Shown here: positions 43,748 to 53,332 of the stretch, piece by piece | How the letters are laid out: each line of letters opens with the position of its first letter | Numbering within the stretch: position 1 is the stretch's first letter | Source of the DNA: Polaromonas sp. P2-4 | GTDB lineage: Bacteria > Pseudomonadota > Gammaproteobacteria > Burkholderiales > Burkholderiaceae_C | Length of the DNA: 64,000 bases | Direction: 5' to 3' | Assembly: GCA_024703855.1 (NCBI GenBank) | Contig: CP087965.1 | Span: 5,448,001-5,512,000 of the forward strand | The notes under the pieces: generated by a model | The model's database searches: none | Seen by the model: the letters and a program-made list of their open reading frames with translations, nothing else | What the model was told of the DNA's origin: nothing | Program-made: the position numbers and the translations under genes

Positions 43748-44632
43748 ATGAACAGACGCGATACTTTCTATAAGTACATGAGCCAAGACACCGGGCGCAT
43801 TGTTCTGAAAAACCAGACCCTGCGCTGGTCTACCCCCGGAACGCTCAACGATCCATATGACATTCAATTTGATCTAAGCCTCAATATCAATCGTGAAGCA
43901 GTGAAGGCCGCAACTTTGCAAAAGATGTGGGAAGCATATTGCTGCCAACCTGTTTCAGTAGGCAACGCAGTAGGTGCCCTAATGTTATTGATCAGCCAAC
44001 ATTGCGCAGGATGGTCTCGGGAGCGGTTCGAAAAGGAGTTTGAATCAACAATCGCTGAGAGCTTTGCCAGAGGGGAAGCGGTCCTACCAGCGGTGAACGC
44101 GGAGGTTCGAGCGATGATGGCGAACAGCAAAATCCTTTGCTTGACAACGGAGCCTGATAACACGTTGATGTGGACCCACTATGCAGAAGCTCATCAAGGC
44201 ATGGTGTTACGGTTTCGTACTATTCCTGAACTAGACAGCCCCTACAGCATTGCATGCCCGATTCAGTACCTTGAAAATATGCCAGTACTAATGGATGACG
44301 ATTTTCTGTCTGACATGCTCTCAGGTCGGGTCTCTCTCGACCCTAAATCAATAATGAGCCGACTGGTGTATACCAAATCATCAGACTGGGCTTATGAACA
44401 TGAGTGGCGCATATTTTCGGGCGCAGGACGGAACCCGGACGCACCGCACGAGGACTGTCGCTTCGGGGCACGCGAGCTCGACGCCGTTATTTTTGGATGT
44501 CGAACGAGTGACGCTGATCGAATCGAGATTGCGGCTCTTGTTAGAGACCGTTATCCTCACGCCTCACTCCTTCAAGCCCGCAAGAAGATGAATGCATTCC
44601 AATTGGAAATTGAGCCGTTAACTGACATTTAA
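43748..44632 (+). CDS. DUF2971 domain-containing protein
   Basis: ATG at 43748 (MNRRDTFYKYMSQDTGRIVLKNQTLRW) places the conserved F/YKY at the start; the longer frame reaching back to 43586 would run into the tRNA. The intact 294-residue protein has TPGTLNDPYDIQFD, ILCLTTEPDNTLMWTHYAEAHQGMVLRF, YTKSSDWAYEHEWRIF and DAVIFGCR, the DUF2971 blocks. The function is unknown. Base composition is clearly less GC-rich than in neighbouring genes and it sits directly downstream of a tRNA, so acquisition by transfer is plausible, though no integrase or repeated tRNA end was found. Confidence 0.88.
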   Translation: MNRRDTFYKYMSQDTGRIVLKNQTLRWSTPGTLNDPYDIQFDLSLNINREAVKAATLQKMWEAYCCQPVSVGNAVGALMLLISQHCAGWSRERFEKEFESTIAESFARGEAVLPAVNAEVRAMMANSKILCLTTEPDNTLMWTHYAEAHQGMVLRFRTIPELDSPYSIACPIQYLENMPVLMDDDFLSDMLSGRVSLDPKSIMSRLVYTKSSDWAYEHEWRIFSGAGRNPDAPHEDCRFGARELDAVIFGCRTSDADRIEIAALVRDRYPHASLLQARKKMNAFQLEIEPLTDI

Positions 44633-44768
44633 ATCCAGTCGATACCCACCTTAGATCGTGTGATCGTCGGCTTCTATCGAGACCTCATCACAGGCACTTC
44701 TGCCGCACTCTGGGTGTCCGAAGGCACGCGCCACAGACCAGATGGAAGCGGCTGGAGGCCTTGCCCGC

Positions 44769-45272
44769 TCAACCCGAATACCCCAGCAACGGCACTTCCA
44801 ACTCCGCCTGCCTGGCCACCCGAATGCAGTCCTTCATATGCTCTTCGCCCAGGTAGCGAATCGCCGCATAGCCGACGACGGCGGACACGATCTGGCCGGC
44901 GAAGGGGACATATTTTGCGAGCTGCTTGGTGGTCAGGCGCACGCCGATTTTGGTGGCGGCTTTGATGACGAGGTCGCGGCTGATGAGCTTGCCGATCAGC
45001 ACTGAGCCGACCAAGGTCACGGCTTTCTGAACCTGCTCGCGCTTGCTGGGGTCGAGCTGGTCTAGTTGCTGGGGCGTCAGGCCAAACTCTTTGTTGATTT
45101 CAGGAATCAGTTTGGATAGCATCGCTGCGTCTACCGCCCAGTCGAGGCCGGGCACCGGCACTGCGCTGGCTGCCGCGGCCACCATGGCGCGTTTGCTGAG
45201 CAGCTTGCGGCTGCGTTTAACGGCGGCTTCGAGGGCTGCGTCGTTCGAAGCCATGTGCAGGGCGGTGGGCAT
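44769..45272 (-). CDS. Conserved membrane-associated protein, DUF697-like
   Basis: This intact 167-residue frame from ATG at 45272 (MPTALHMASND; an internal ATG nearby is an alternative) has KRAMVAAAASAVPVPGLDWAVD, ISRDLVIKAATKIGVRLTTKQLAKYVPFAGQIVSAVVGYAAIRYLGEEHMKDCIRVA. The hydrophobic Ala/Gly helices around P-x-x-G and the GYAAIRYLG segment recall the DUF697 domain found attached to small GTPases, here free-standing. No function can be assigned. It lies alone between the DUF2971 gene and the ABC-F gene. Confidence 0.75.
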   Translation of the reverse strand: MPTALHMASNDAALEAAVKRSRKLLSKRAMVAAAASAVPVPGLDWAVDAAMLSKLIPEINKEFGLTPQQLDQLDPSKREQVQKAVTLVGSVLIGKLISRDLVIKAATKIGVRLTTKQLAKYVPFAGQIVSAVVGYAAIRYLGEEHMKDCIRVARQAELEVPLLGYSG

Positions 45273-45319
45273 GGTTCAAGACCTTTTCAAAAGTCGATGA
45301 AAGCTGAGAGGCTCCTACT

Positions 45320-47340
45320 CTACACCGCCGCAGTTTCAATCTGCTCGGTCAGCTCCAGCCACCGTTCTTCCAGCGCGCCTATTTCGTTTTCAATCGCTTT
45401 AAGGCGTTTTCCGGTCTGGGCCATTTCTGCGGGCGCGCTCGTGCTGGTCAGCAGGGTTTGCAGGTTGTTCCGCTCGGTGTTGAGTGCCTGCATTTGCTGG
45501 TCTATCTTTTCCAGCTCCTTGCGCAGTGGTTTGGTCGTATCTAGCTGCTGTTGGCGGCGCTGCGCTTCATCCTTCTTGTTGGCCGGTTTCTTGGCATCAA
45601 AAGTGGCCGTAGCCCCCGTGGAATGCGCGCTAGCCGCTTCTTTTTAATAGCGACTGCAGCCGCCGCGGCGCTGCTGCCCGATTTTTTGGCTTCTTCACGC
45701 TGGCGCTTGGCGTGGTCCAGCAAATACTTCTGGTAGTCGTCGAGGTCGCCGTCAAATGGCGCCACGCCGCCATGCGAGACCATCCAGAACTCGTCGCAGA
45801 CGGCGCGCAGCAGTGCGCGGTCGTGGCTGACCAGCATGACGGTGCCTTCAAATTCGTTGAGCGCCATGCTCAATGCTTCGCGCGTGGCCAAATCAAGGTG
45901 ATTGGTCGGCTCATCGAGCAGCAGCAGGTTGGGGCGCTGCCAGACGATCATGCACAGCACCAGGCGGGCTTTTTCGCCGCCGCTCATGCTGCCCACGGCC
46001 TGCTTGACCATGTCGCCGCCGAAATTGAAATTGCCCAGAAAGCTGCGCAGGTCTTGCTCGCGCGTGGGCTGGTTGCCCATCTTGCCAGCGGCGGTGACTT
46101 CCTTGACGAGGCGGATCATGTGCTCCAGCGGATTGTCGGCCGGGCGCAGCACGTCCAACTCTTGCTGGGCAAAGTAACCGATGTTCAGGCCTTTGCCTTC
46201 GGTCATGTCGCCGCTGATCGGGGCCAAGGCGCGTGCCACGGTTTTGACCAGCGTCGATTTGCCTTGCCCGTTGGCGCCCAGAATGCCGATGCGCTGACCG
46301 GCCAGCACCGATTTGCTGACGTTTTGCACGATGACGGTGGGCGGTGTGCCTTCGGGGGCATCTTCTGGCGCTGGGTAGCCGAAGTAGGCGTTCTGCATCG
46401 ACAGCATGGGGTTGGGCAGGTTGGCCGGTTCCTTGAACTCGAAGGTGAAGTCGGCCTCGGCCAGCAGCGGCGCGATTTTTTCCATGCGGTCCAGCGCCTT
46501 GACGCGGCTCTGCGCCTGTTTGGCCTTGCTGGCCTTGGCCTTGAAACGCGCAATAAATTTCTGCAGGTGGGCGATCTTGTCCTGCTGCTTGGAATAGGCC
46601 CCCTGCTGCAAGGCCATCTGCTCGGCGCGCAGATCTTCAAACTTGCTGTAGTTGCCGCCGTAGCGCGTGAGCTTGGCGCTTTCAATATGCACCGTCACAT
46701 CAGTTACCGCATCTAAAAATTCACGGTCATGGCTGATCACCAGCATGGTGCCCTGGTAGCGCTTGAGCCAGGCTTCGAGCCAGACCAGTGCGTCCAAATC
46801 GAGGTGGTTGGTCGGTTCGTCAAGCAGCAGCAGGTCCGACGGGCACATCAGCGCGCGTGCCAGTTGCAAACGCATGCGCCAGCCGCCAGAAAAGCTGTTG
46901 ACCGGGTTGTCAAGCTCGCTGACCTTGAAGCCCAGGCCCAGAATCAAAGCCTGTGCCCGCGCCTGTGCATCGTGTGCGCCCGCGTCGTACAGGTTCATGT
47001 AGGCATGGGCCATGCGGTCGCCGTCGCCGCTGGCCTCCGATGCATCCACCTCGGCCTGTGCAGCCAGCAGGACGACGTCGCCATCGACCACATAGCTGGT
47101 GGCGCTCTGCTCGGTCTCGGGCATGTCCTGCGCGACTTGCGCCATGCTCCATTGCGAGGGAATGGAGTATTCGCCGCCGTCTTCATGCAGCGAGCCGTTG
47201 AGCATGGCAAACAGCGTGGACTTGCCTGCGCCATTGCGACCTACCAGGCCGATTTTTTCGCCGGGATTGAGCGTGATGGATGCGCTGTCGAGGATAACTT
47301 TGGCGCCGCGGCGCAGCACCACGTTTTTAAGGGTAATCAT
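45320..47340 (-). CDS. yheS: ABC-F ATPase, YheS-like (one frameshift as written)
   Basis: ATG at 47340: MITLKNVVLRRGAKVILDSA. It has two ATP-binding cassettes: GLVGRNGAGKSTLFAML and SGGWRMRLQLARALM with LLLLDEPTNHLDLDALVWLE; then GILGANGQGKSTLVK, SGGEKARLVLCMIVWQRPNLLLLDEPTNHLDLATREAL. The interdomain linker is Lys/Gln-rich. Near 45640 one extra A shifts the frame; the corrected end is a coiled coil (KPLRKELEKIDQQMQALNTERNNLQTLL) stopping at 45320. At about 673 residues the length and C-terminal extension fit YheS. ABC-F proteins act on the ribosome E-site. Confidence 0.92.
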
Positions 47341-47443
47341 GTCAGGAGACTCAAGGAAAAAATAGGGGACAGGCCAGGGTCGCCTGTCGAAAATTGCCTG
47401 CGCGCTTTAAGCAGCCGCTCGGCGTTATAGGTCTGCTAGCGGC

Positions 47444-48325
47444 TTAAACCAGTTGTTCTCGTGTGATCAACATCACCTGGTCAGCGCCAGCGCTGGTCTC
47501 AAACCAGAGCGGTTCAAGCTGCGGGAAGGCACGCTCAAAATTCTCGCGTTCGTTGCCGATTTCCAGCACCAACACCGCATTTTCGTTCATTTGCGCGGCG
47601 GCGTTTAGAAAAAGGCTTCGAATGAAGTCCATGCCATCGGCACCACCGGCCAGCGCCAGGTCGGGTTCGGCCCGGAATTCAGCCGGCAGCGCGGCCATGC
47701 TGGTGGCATTCACGTAAGGCGGGTTGCACAGAATCAGGTCATAGCCACCGCGGCAGGCGCTCAAACCATCGGACGCAATCAGGGTGATGCGGTCAGCCAG
47801 CTGGTGCCGGTCTATATTGATGCGCGCCACGGCCAGGGCATCGGTGCTGATGTCGGCGGCATCGACCGTGACGTCGGGGTAAGTCATGGCGGCCAGCACG
47901 GCCAGGCTGCCGTTGCCGGTGCACAAATCGAGCACGCGACGGGTGTGCTCGCCCAGCCAGGGGTCAATGCTCGCGTCGGCCAGCAACTCGGCAATCAAAG
48001 AGCGCGGAATGATCACGCGCTCGTCCACATAAAAGGGCACGCCCATCAGCCAGGCCTCGTGGGTGAGGTAAGCGGCAGGCTTGCGGGTGCTGATGCGTGC
48101 TTCCAAAAGCATAGCTACTTGCGCAATATCGGCGGGGGCTACAGGCTGATTTTCTACTGAATCGAGGTCGTCCAGCGGCAGGCCCAGCTTCCACAGCACC
48201 AGCCAGGCGGCCTCGTCAAACGCATTGGTGGTGCCTTGCCCAAAACCGTCGGAAAAGGTCAGCCCCGCGGCCTCGAGCCGGGCGGCCATCTGCTCAATCA
48301 GCGCCAGTACCGTCACGCTGTTCAT
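47444..48325 (-). CDS. prmB: Ribosomal protein L3 glutamine methyltransferase PrmB
   Basis: This intact 293-residue protein has the N-terminal domain QGTTNAFDEAAWLVLWKLGLPLDDL, ARISTRKPAAYLTHEAWLMGVPFYVDERVIIPRS, VLDLCTGNGSLAVLAA (SAM site), and the catalytic N-P-P-Y in YDLILCNPPYVNATSM. PrmB methylates a glutamine of ribosomal protein L3; the RKPAAYLT-EAW block favours it over PrmC. The ATG at 48325 overlaps the dapE stop. The residues from about SVENQPV to ADIAQVAML are encoded by a mini-element copy (48107-48154). Confidence 0.94.
   Translation of the reverse strand: MNSVTVLALIEQMAARLEAAGLTFSDGFGQGTTNAFDEAAWLVLWKLGLPLDDLDSVENQPVAPADIAQVAMLLEARISTRKPAAYLTHEAWLMGVPFYVDERVIIPRSLIAELLADASIDPWLGEHTRRVLDLCTGNGSLAVLAAMTYPDVTVDAADISTDALAVARINIDRHQLADRITLIASDGLSACRGGYDLILCNPPYVNATSMAALPAEFRAEPDLALAGGADGMDFIRSLFLNAAAQMNENAVLVLEIGNERENFERAFPQLEPLWFETSAGADQVMLITREQLV
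48107..48154 (+). repeat. Mini-element copy E3, inside prmB (antisense)
   Basis: ATAGCTACTTGCGCAATATC, GGGGGCTACAGGCTGATTTT: the right two-thirds of the element. It is translated on the opposite strand as part of PrmB without disturbing length or frame. Confidence 0.55.
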
Positions 48326-49548
48326 CGCGTTGATGCCATGGGTTCAATGCCGGCCAGCCGCTCCAGAACGCCTTTGTAGATGTTCTTGAGTGGATCGAGC
48401 GAGCTCACCAGCACGTGTTCGTTGATCTTGTGAATCGACGCGTTGATGGGGCCAAATTCGATGACTTCGGCACAGGCTTTGGCAATGAAGCGGCCGTCGC
48501 TGGTGCCGCCGGTGGTGGACAACTCGGTGCTCAGCCCCGTTTCGGCCCGGATCGCGCCGCGTACCGCATCGACCAGCGCGCCGGGCGTGGTCAAAAGGGC
48601 AGGCCGCCCACGGTCCATTTCAGGTTGTAGTCGAGTTCGTGCTTGCTCAGAATGGCTTGCAGCCGCTGCTGCAGGCCCTCGGGCGTGGATTCGGTGCAAA
48701 AGCGAAAGTTGAAATCAATCACCAGCTCGCCCGGAATAACGTTGGATGCGCCGGTGCCGCCATGCATGTTGGACACCTGCCAGCTGGTGGCGGGAAAGAA
48801 GGCGTTGCCCTGGTCCCACTCGGTAGCCACCAGCTCGGCCAGGGCCGGTGCAAACAGGTGAATCGGATTTTTGGCCAGGTGCGGGTAGGCAATGTGGCCT
48901 TGCACGCCCTTGATAGCGAGCTTGCCGCTCATGGTGCCGCGGCGGCCGTTTTTGATCATGTCGCCGAGCTGGTTGACCGAGGTGGGCTCGCCCACGATGC
49001 AGTAGTCCAGCACCTCGCCGCGCGCCTTGAGTTGTTCTGCAAACCACCACCGTGCCGTCGGTGGCCGGGCCTTCTTCGTCGCTGGTGATCAGGAAGGCAA
49101 TCGACAGCTCGGGTTGGGGATGGGCCGCCAGAAACTCTTCGACCGCCACGACCATGGCGGCGATGGAGGTTTTCATGTCGGCCGCGCTGCGCCTGTACAG
49201 CAGGCCGTCACGGTGGCTGGGTGTGAACGGGTGGCTGTGCCATTGCTCCAGCGGACCGGTGGGTACCACGTCGGTATGGCCGGCAAATACAAGGGTTTTG
49301 GGTGTGGCTTGAGTTGCTATTGATTTGATAGCTGATTGTGACCGCTCTGCTTGGGCAGGAGCACTAAAACCCTCGCGTTTTGCCCAGAGATTGACGACGC
49401 GAAAGTGTTCAGGACCGCTGGCAATGGTTTCGCATTGGAAGCCGAGAGCTTCAAGCCGGGCGGCCAGAATGGCCTGGCAACCGGCATCGTCGGGGGTAAC
49501 TGAGGGGCGTGAGATGAGTTGTTCGGCGAGGCGCAGGGTACGAGACAT
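48322..49548 (-). CDS. dapE: Succinyl-diaminopimelate desuccinylase (frameshifts as written)
   Basis: ATG at 49548: MSRTLRLAEQLISRPSVTPDDAGCQ, TLVFAGHTDVVPTGP (metal His and Asp), GLLYRRSAADMKTSIAAMV and FLITSDEEGPATDGT (catalytic Glu pair). The frame shifts near 49040 into DYCIVGEPTSVNQLGDMIKNGRRGTMSGKL, FPATSWQVSNMHGGTGASNVIPGEL, and near 48600 into LLTTPGALVDAVRGAI, LSTTGGTSDGRFIA and FGPINASIHKINE. The enzyme forms LL-diaminopimelate for lysine and cell wall. A 20-odd residue insert (APAQAERSQSAIKSIATQA) before TLVFAGHTD is encoded by mini-element E4. Confidence 0.94.
49315..49372 (+). repeat. Mini-element copy E4, inside dapE (antisense)
   Basis: TGCTATTGATTTGATAGCTG, ATTGTGACCGCTCTGCTTGGGC, GGAGCACTAAAACC. 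It encodes, on the other strand, a variable-loop insert in DapE that typical family members lack. Confidence 0.65.
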
Positions 49549-49553
49549 GGTTT

Positions 49554-50700
49554 TTAGTGTTTCACATCCAGCGTGATTTCGGTGAAGGATGGCTCGTCAT
49601 CGTGATCATCCTCAGGCTCTTCGGTTTTGGCTTTGGCCACGGCAAAGTCGTTTTCAAGCCGCCACATCAGATTGGTTGGCGAGTCGGCATACAAAATGCC
49701 TTCCTTGCGGGTGACGGTGCCTTCGACAATCAGTTTGGCGATGTCCTGCTCAAAGGTCTGCGAGCCGTCGGCCATGGATTGCTCCATGGCTTCCTTCACG
49801 CCCGAGAAGTCGCCTTTTCAATCAGCTCGGACACTAATTTTGTGTTGAGCATGACCTCCACCGCCGGGGTGCGGCTGCCGTCCTGCGTGCGCAGCAACCG
49901 TTGCGACACCACCGCCTTGAGGGCTGCGGCCAGGTCGCCCAGCATGGTGGGGCGCACCTCGACCGGGTAAAAACTCAGGATGCGGTTCAGCGCCTGGTAG
50001 CTGTTGTTGGCATGCATGGTGGCCAGGCACAAATGGCCCGACTGCGCATAGGCAATGGCTGCCGACATGGTTTCGCGGTCACGGATTTCGCCGATCAGAA
50101 TCACGTCAGGCGCCTGGCGCAGCGCGTTTTTCAGCGCCACCTGCAGCGACTGGGTGTCGCTGCCCACCTCGCGCTGGTTGACCACCGATTTTTTGTTGGT
50201 GAACAAAAATTCGACCGGGTCTTCAATCGTCAGGATGTGGCCCAGCGTGGTTTCGTTGCGGTGGTCAATCATGGACGCCAGCGTGGTGCTTTTGCCGGCG
50301 CCCGTGGCACCCACCATCAGTAGCAGGCCGCGCTTTTCCATGATCAGGTCGGCCAGGATGGGCGGCACGTTCAGGCTGTCCAGCGGCGGAACTTCGCTGG
50401 GAATGTAACGAATCACCGCCGCATAGGTGCTGCGCTGCCTGAAACCGCTGATGCGGAAATTGCCCAGGCCGGCAACCGGCAGGGCCATGTTCAGCTCGCC
50501 CATCTCTTCCAGCTCTTCAATCCGCGCAGGTGGCAGCACTTCGGCCAGCAGGTTGCGCGGGGCGTCGGGCGGCAGGATCTGGGCGTTGATCGGGATGGCC
50601 TGGCCGTTGATCTTGATCAAGGCGGGCGAGTGGGCCGACAGATAGACATCCGAGGCTTTTTATCAACCATCAAACGCAGGATTCTCTCCATCGTGCTCAT
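49554..50700 (-). CDS. pilU: Twitching motility ATPase PilU (two frameshifts as written)
   Basis: ATG at 50700 gives MSTMERILRLMVDKK; one A is missing in a run near 50662, after which ASDVYLSAHSPALIKINGQAIP resumes. The core: GLLLMVGATGAGKSTTLASMIDHRN (Walker A), HILTIEDPVEFL, DVILIGEIRDRETMSAAIAYAQSGHLCLATMHANNS. Near 49815 another shift leads to VKEAMEQSMADGSQTFEQDIAKLI and an acidic tail to 49554. The length of about 382 and the acidic C-terminus fit PilU, the accessory retraction motor of type IV pili, rather than PilT. It stands inside the dap operon. Confidence 0.9.
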
Positions 50701-50781
50701 AGTCCGTGCCTCTCGGATGAAATTCTTTTAGTATCTGCGTCACTGCATGCATTCGCGGCATGAAAAAACGGCCGCAGCGCC

Positions 50782-50852
50782 GGGCCGCCCCAAGCAAGGC
50801 CAGCCCCCTCGGAGGGCAGCGCAGTACACGCAGTGACAAGCGTGGGGGCCAT
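50782..50852 (-). repeat. GC-rich repeat R3, between dapD and pilU
   Basis: GGGCCGCCCCAAGCAAGG, AGCCCCCTCGGAGGGCAGC, GACAAGCGTGGGGGCCAT on the plus strand, i.e. reversed relative to R1 and R2. It separates dapD from pilU. Confidence 0.8.
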
Positions 50853-50856
50853 ATCT

Positions 50857-51693
50857 CTAGTCGCGCAGCAAATCGTTGAGGCTGGTGGTGGCACGCGTTT
50901 TGGCATCCACCCGCTTGACGATCACGGCGCAGTACAGGCTGTACTTGCCGCCGGCCTTGGGCATATTGCCCGATACCACCACAGAGCCGGCCGGAATGCG
51001 GCCATAAGTGACGGTGTCTGCTTCGCGGTCGTAAATCGGCGTGCTCTGGCCGATGTACACGCCCATGGAGATGACGGAGTTTTCTTCGACGATCACGCCC
51101 TCGACAATTTCGGAACGCGCCGATAAAGCAGTTGTCTTCAATGATGGTGGGGTTGGCCTGCATCGGCTCCAGCACGCCACCGATGCCCACGCCGCCGGAC
51201 AGGTGCACGTTCTTGCCGATCTGGGCGCACGAGCCCACGGCGGCCCAGGTGTCCACCATCGTGCCCTCATCCACATAGGCGCCAATGTTGACGTAGCTGG
51301 GCATCAAGATCGCGCCCTTGGCGATGAAGCTGCCGCGGCGGGCCACGGCGGGCGGCACCACGCGCACGCCGGTGGCGCGCATTTCGTCTTCGCTGAGGTG
51401 GGCAAACTTGGTTTTGACTTTGTCAAAAAGCCCAGCTCACCGGCGCGCATCATTTCGTTGTCTTTCAGGCGAAAGCTCAGCAGCACGGCTTTTTTGATCC
51501 ACTGGTGCGTCGTCCACTGGCCCACGCCTTGACGGGTGGCCACGCGCAGGTGGCCGTTGTTGAGCTGGGCAATGGTGTGCTCAACCGCGTCCAGCACTTC
51601 TTGGGGCGCGGATTTGGGCGAGAGGTTGGCGCGGTCTTCCCAGGCGGCGTCAATAGTGGCTTGGAGCGTGCTTTGCAGATTGTCTTGAGTCAT
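50857..51693 (-). CDS. dapD: Tetrahydrodipicolinate N-succinyltransferase (two frameshifts as written)
   Basis: ATG at 51693: MTQDNLQSTLQATIDAAWEDRANLSP, VGQWTTHQWIKKAVLLSFRLKDNEMM. After a shift near 51420: TGVRVVPPAVARRGSFIAKGAILMPSYVNIGAYVDEGTMVDTWAAVGSCAQIGKNVHLSGGVGIGGVLEP, a left-handed beta-helix of hexapeptide repeats. After a second shift near 51120: SEIVEGVIVEENSVISMGVYIGQST and IVKRVDAKTRA. The total is about 279 residues. It succinylates tetrahydrodipicolinate in lysine/diaminopimelate synthesis, upstream of DapC and DapE, its operon partners. Confidence 0.95.
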
Positions 51694-51705
51694 TTGGAGT
51701 GCTTT

Positions 51706-52921
51706 TCAGTGAACTTTGGATTGAATGAATTGAACAGTGCGTTCCGCGGCTTCGACGCATTCGGCGGTTTCTGCCACCAATGCCATGCGGATGCGCCCGG
51801 CGCCTGGATTGTGGCCCTGGGCTTCGCGGGCCAGGTAACTGCCCGGCAACACCACGACATTGTATTGAGCGAGCAGCTGGCGCGAGAACTCGACATCCGT
51901 GGAGTAGGGCGAGCCGTCGAATATGTCAGGAATGCCGGCCCACAAATAGAAACCCGCATCGGGCAGGGCGACTTCCATGACGGAGGCCAGCAGCGGCGTG
52001 ACCCGGGAAAACTTTTCGCGGTACAGGGCGCGGTTGTCCACCACATGCTGTTCGTCGTTCCAGGCGGCGATGCTGGCGGCCTGCACCACCGGGCTCATGG
52101 CGCTGCCGTGGTAGGTGCGGTAGAGCAAAAAGGCTTGATCAGCGCCGCATCGCCGGCGACAAAACCGCTGCGCAGGCCGGGCACATTGCTGCGCTTGGAG
52201 AGGCTGGTCAGCGAAATCAGGTTCTTGAAGTCGTGCCGGCCCAGTTGGGCAGCGGCTTGTAGCCCGCCCAATGGTGCTTCATCACGGAAATAAATCTCGC
52301 TGTAGCACTCGTCAGAGGCAATCACAAAGCCGTAGCGGTCACTGAGTTTGAACAGCAGTTCCCATTCGGCCAGCGACATCACAGCGCCGGTCGGGTTGCC
52401 CGGCGAGCAGACAAACACCAGTTGGGTCTTGGCCCAGACGGCCTCGGGCACACCGGCCCAGTCCACCGCGAAGTTGCGCTTGGGGTCGCTCGGGGCAAAC
52501 CAGGTTTGCGCGCCGGCCAGCAGCGCGGCGCCTTCGTAGATTTGATAGAAGGGGTTGGGGCAGACCACGGTGGCGCCCGGTTGGCTTGGGTCCAGCACGG
52601 TTTGTGCCAGTGAAAAAGCGCCTCGCGCGAGCCGTTGACCGGCAGGATTTGGGTGGCCGGGTCAAGTTTGAGGCCATAGCGGCGCACCATCCAGTCGCTC
52701 ATGGTCTGGCGCAATTGGGGCTCGCCCAAGGTGCCGGGGTAGCTCGCCAGGCCGCTCAGGCTGGCCGTCAGCGCATCTTTGACCAGTTGCGGCGTGGCGT
52801 GGCGCGGTTCGCCAATGCCCAGGCTGATGGGTTTGTAGGCGGGGTTGGGGGTGATGTCGGCGTGCAGCTGGCGCAGCCGCTCGAAAGGATAGGGCTGAAG
52901 GCGGGAAAGAAGCGGATTCAT
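51706..52921 (-). CDS. dapC: Succinyldiaminopimelate transaminase (two frameshifts as written)
   Basis: ATG at 52921: MNPLLSRLQPYPFERLRQL, ISLGIGEPRHATPQLVKDAL, LASYPGTLGEPQLRQTMSDWM, LPVNGSREALF. Shift near 52600, then VVCPNPFYQIYEGAALLAGA, LVFVCSPGNPTGAVMSLAEW, VIASDECYSEIYFRDE and SLTSLSKRSNVPGLRSGFVAGD, where the Lys of SLSKRSN binds PLP. Shift near 52130, then LLYRTYHGSAMSPVVQAAS and the C-terminus. The class I/II aminotransferase of about 405 residues is the first gene of the dapC-dapD-pilU-dapE-prmB operon. Confidence 0.95.
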
Positions 52922-52995
52922 CCTCGGATTATCCAGCCTCGGCGCGGGGGACAGGGCAGCGGCCCGGCAGGTGCGGGCCTTGGGATGTCACTATT

Positions 52996-53050
52996 CGCTA
53001 CAAAAATAATAGCTGCTTGCGCCCGTTGTTATTGGGCTAAAGGCCAATTT
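52996..53050 (+). repeat. Mini-element copy E5, dapC-smc intergenic
   Basis: GCTACAAAAATAATAGCTG, CTTGCGCCCGTTGTTATT, GGGCTAAAGGCCAATTT: the cleanest copy in the window. It lies in the 411-bp gap between the divergent dapC and smc genes. The remainder of that gap has only a weak AGTGC/GCACT dyad near 53260. Confidence 0.65.
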
Positions 53051-53332
53051 CATGCTTACTTAATGCAGGGTAGCGGTCTTGGCCACTTTTTTTTGGGTCG
53101 GCTTATGGCCTTCATTTGGCGGGCCGGTTCTGTGCCATGCGATGCAAAGTGTTGCACTGCGCGTGGGGATTGGGCCTTTTCCCTACAAAAAGCCCTCCAC
53201 GCTCGGGTAACATTGCAGGCCGTGCGCCACTGCCATGTGGTGCGAGTGCCTCGTCAAAGTGCCTTTAAAGCACTATAAGAATCAACGACCTGGCTTCAAA
53301 CTCAGTTCAAGCTCAAGAAAACAGGGACAGCC

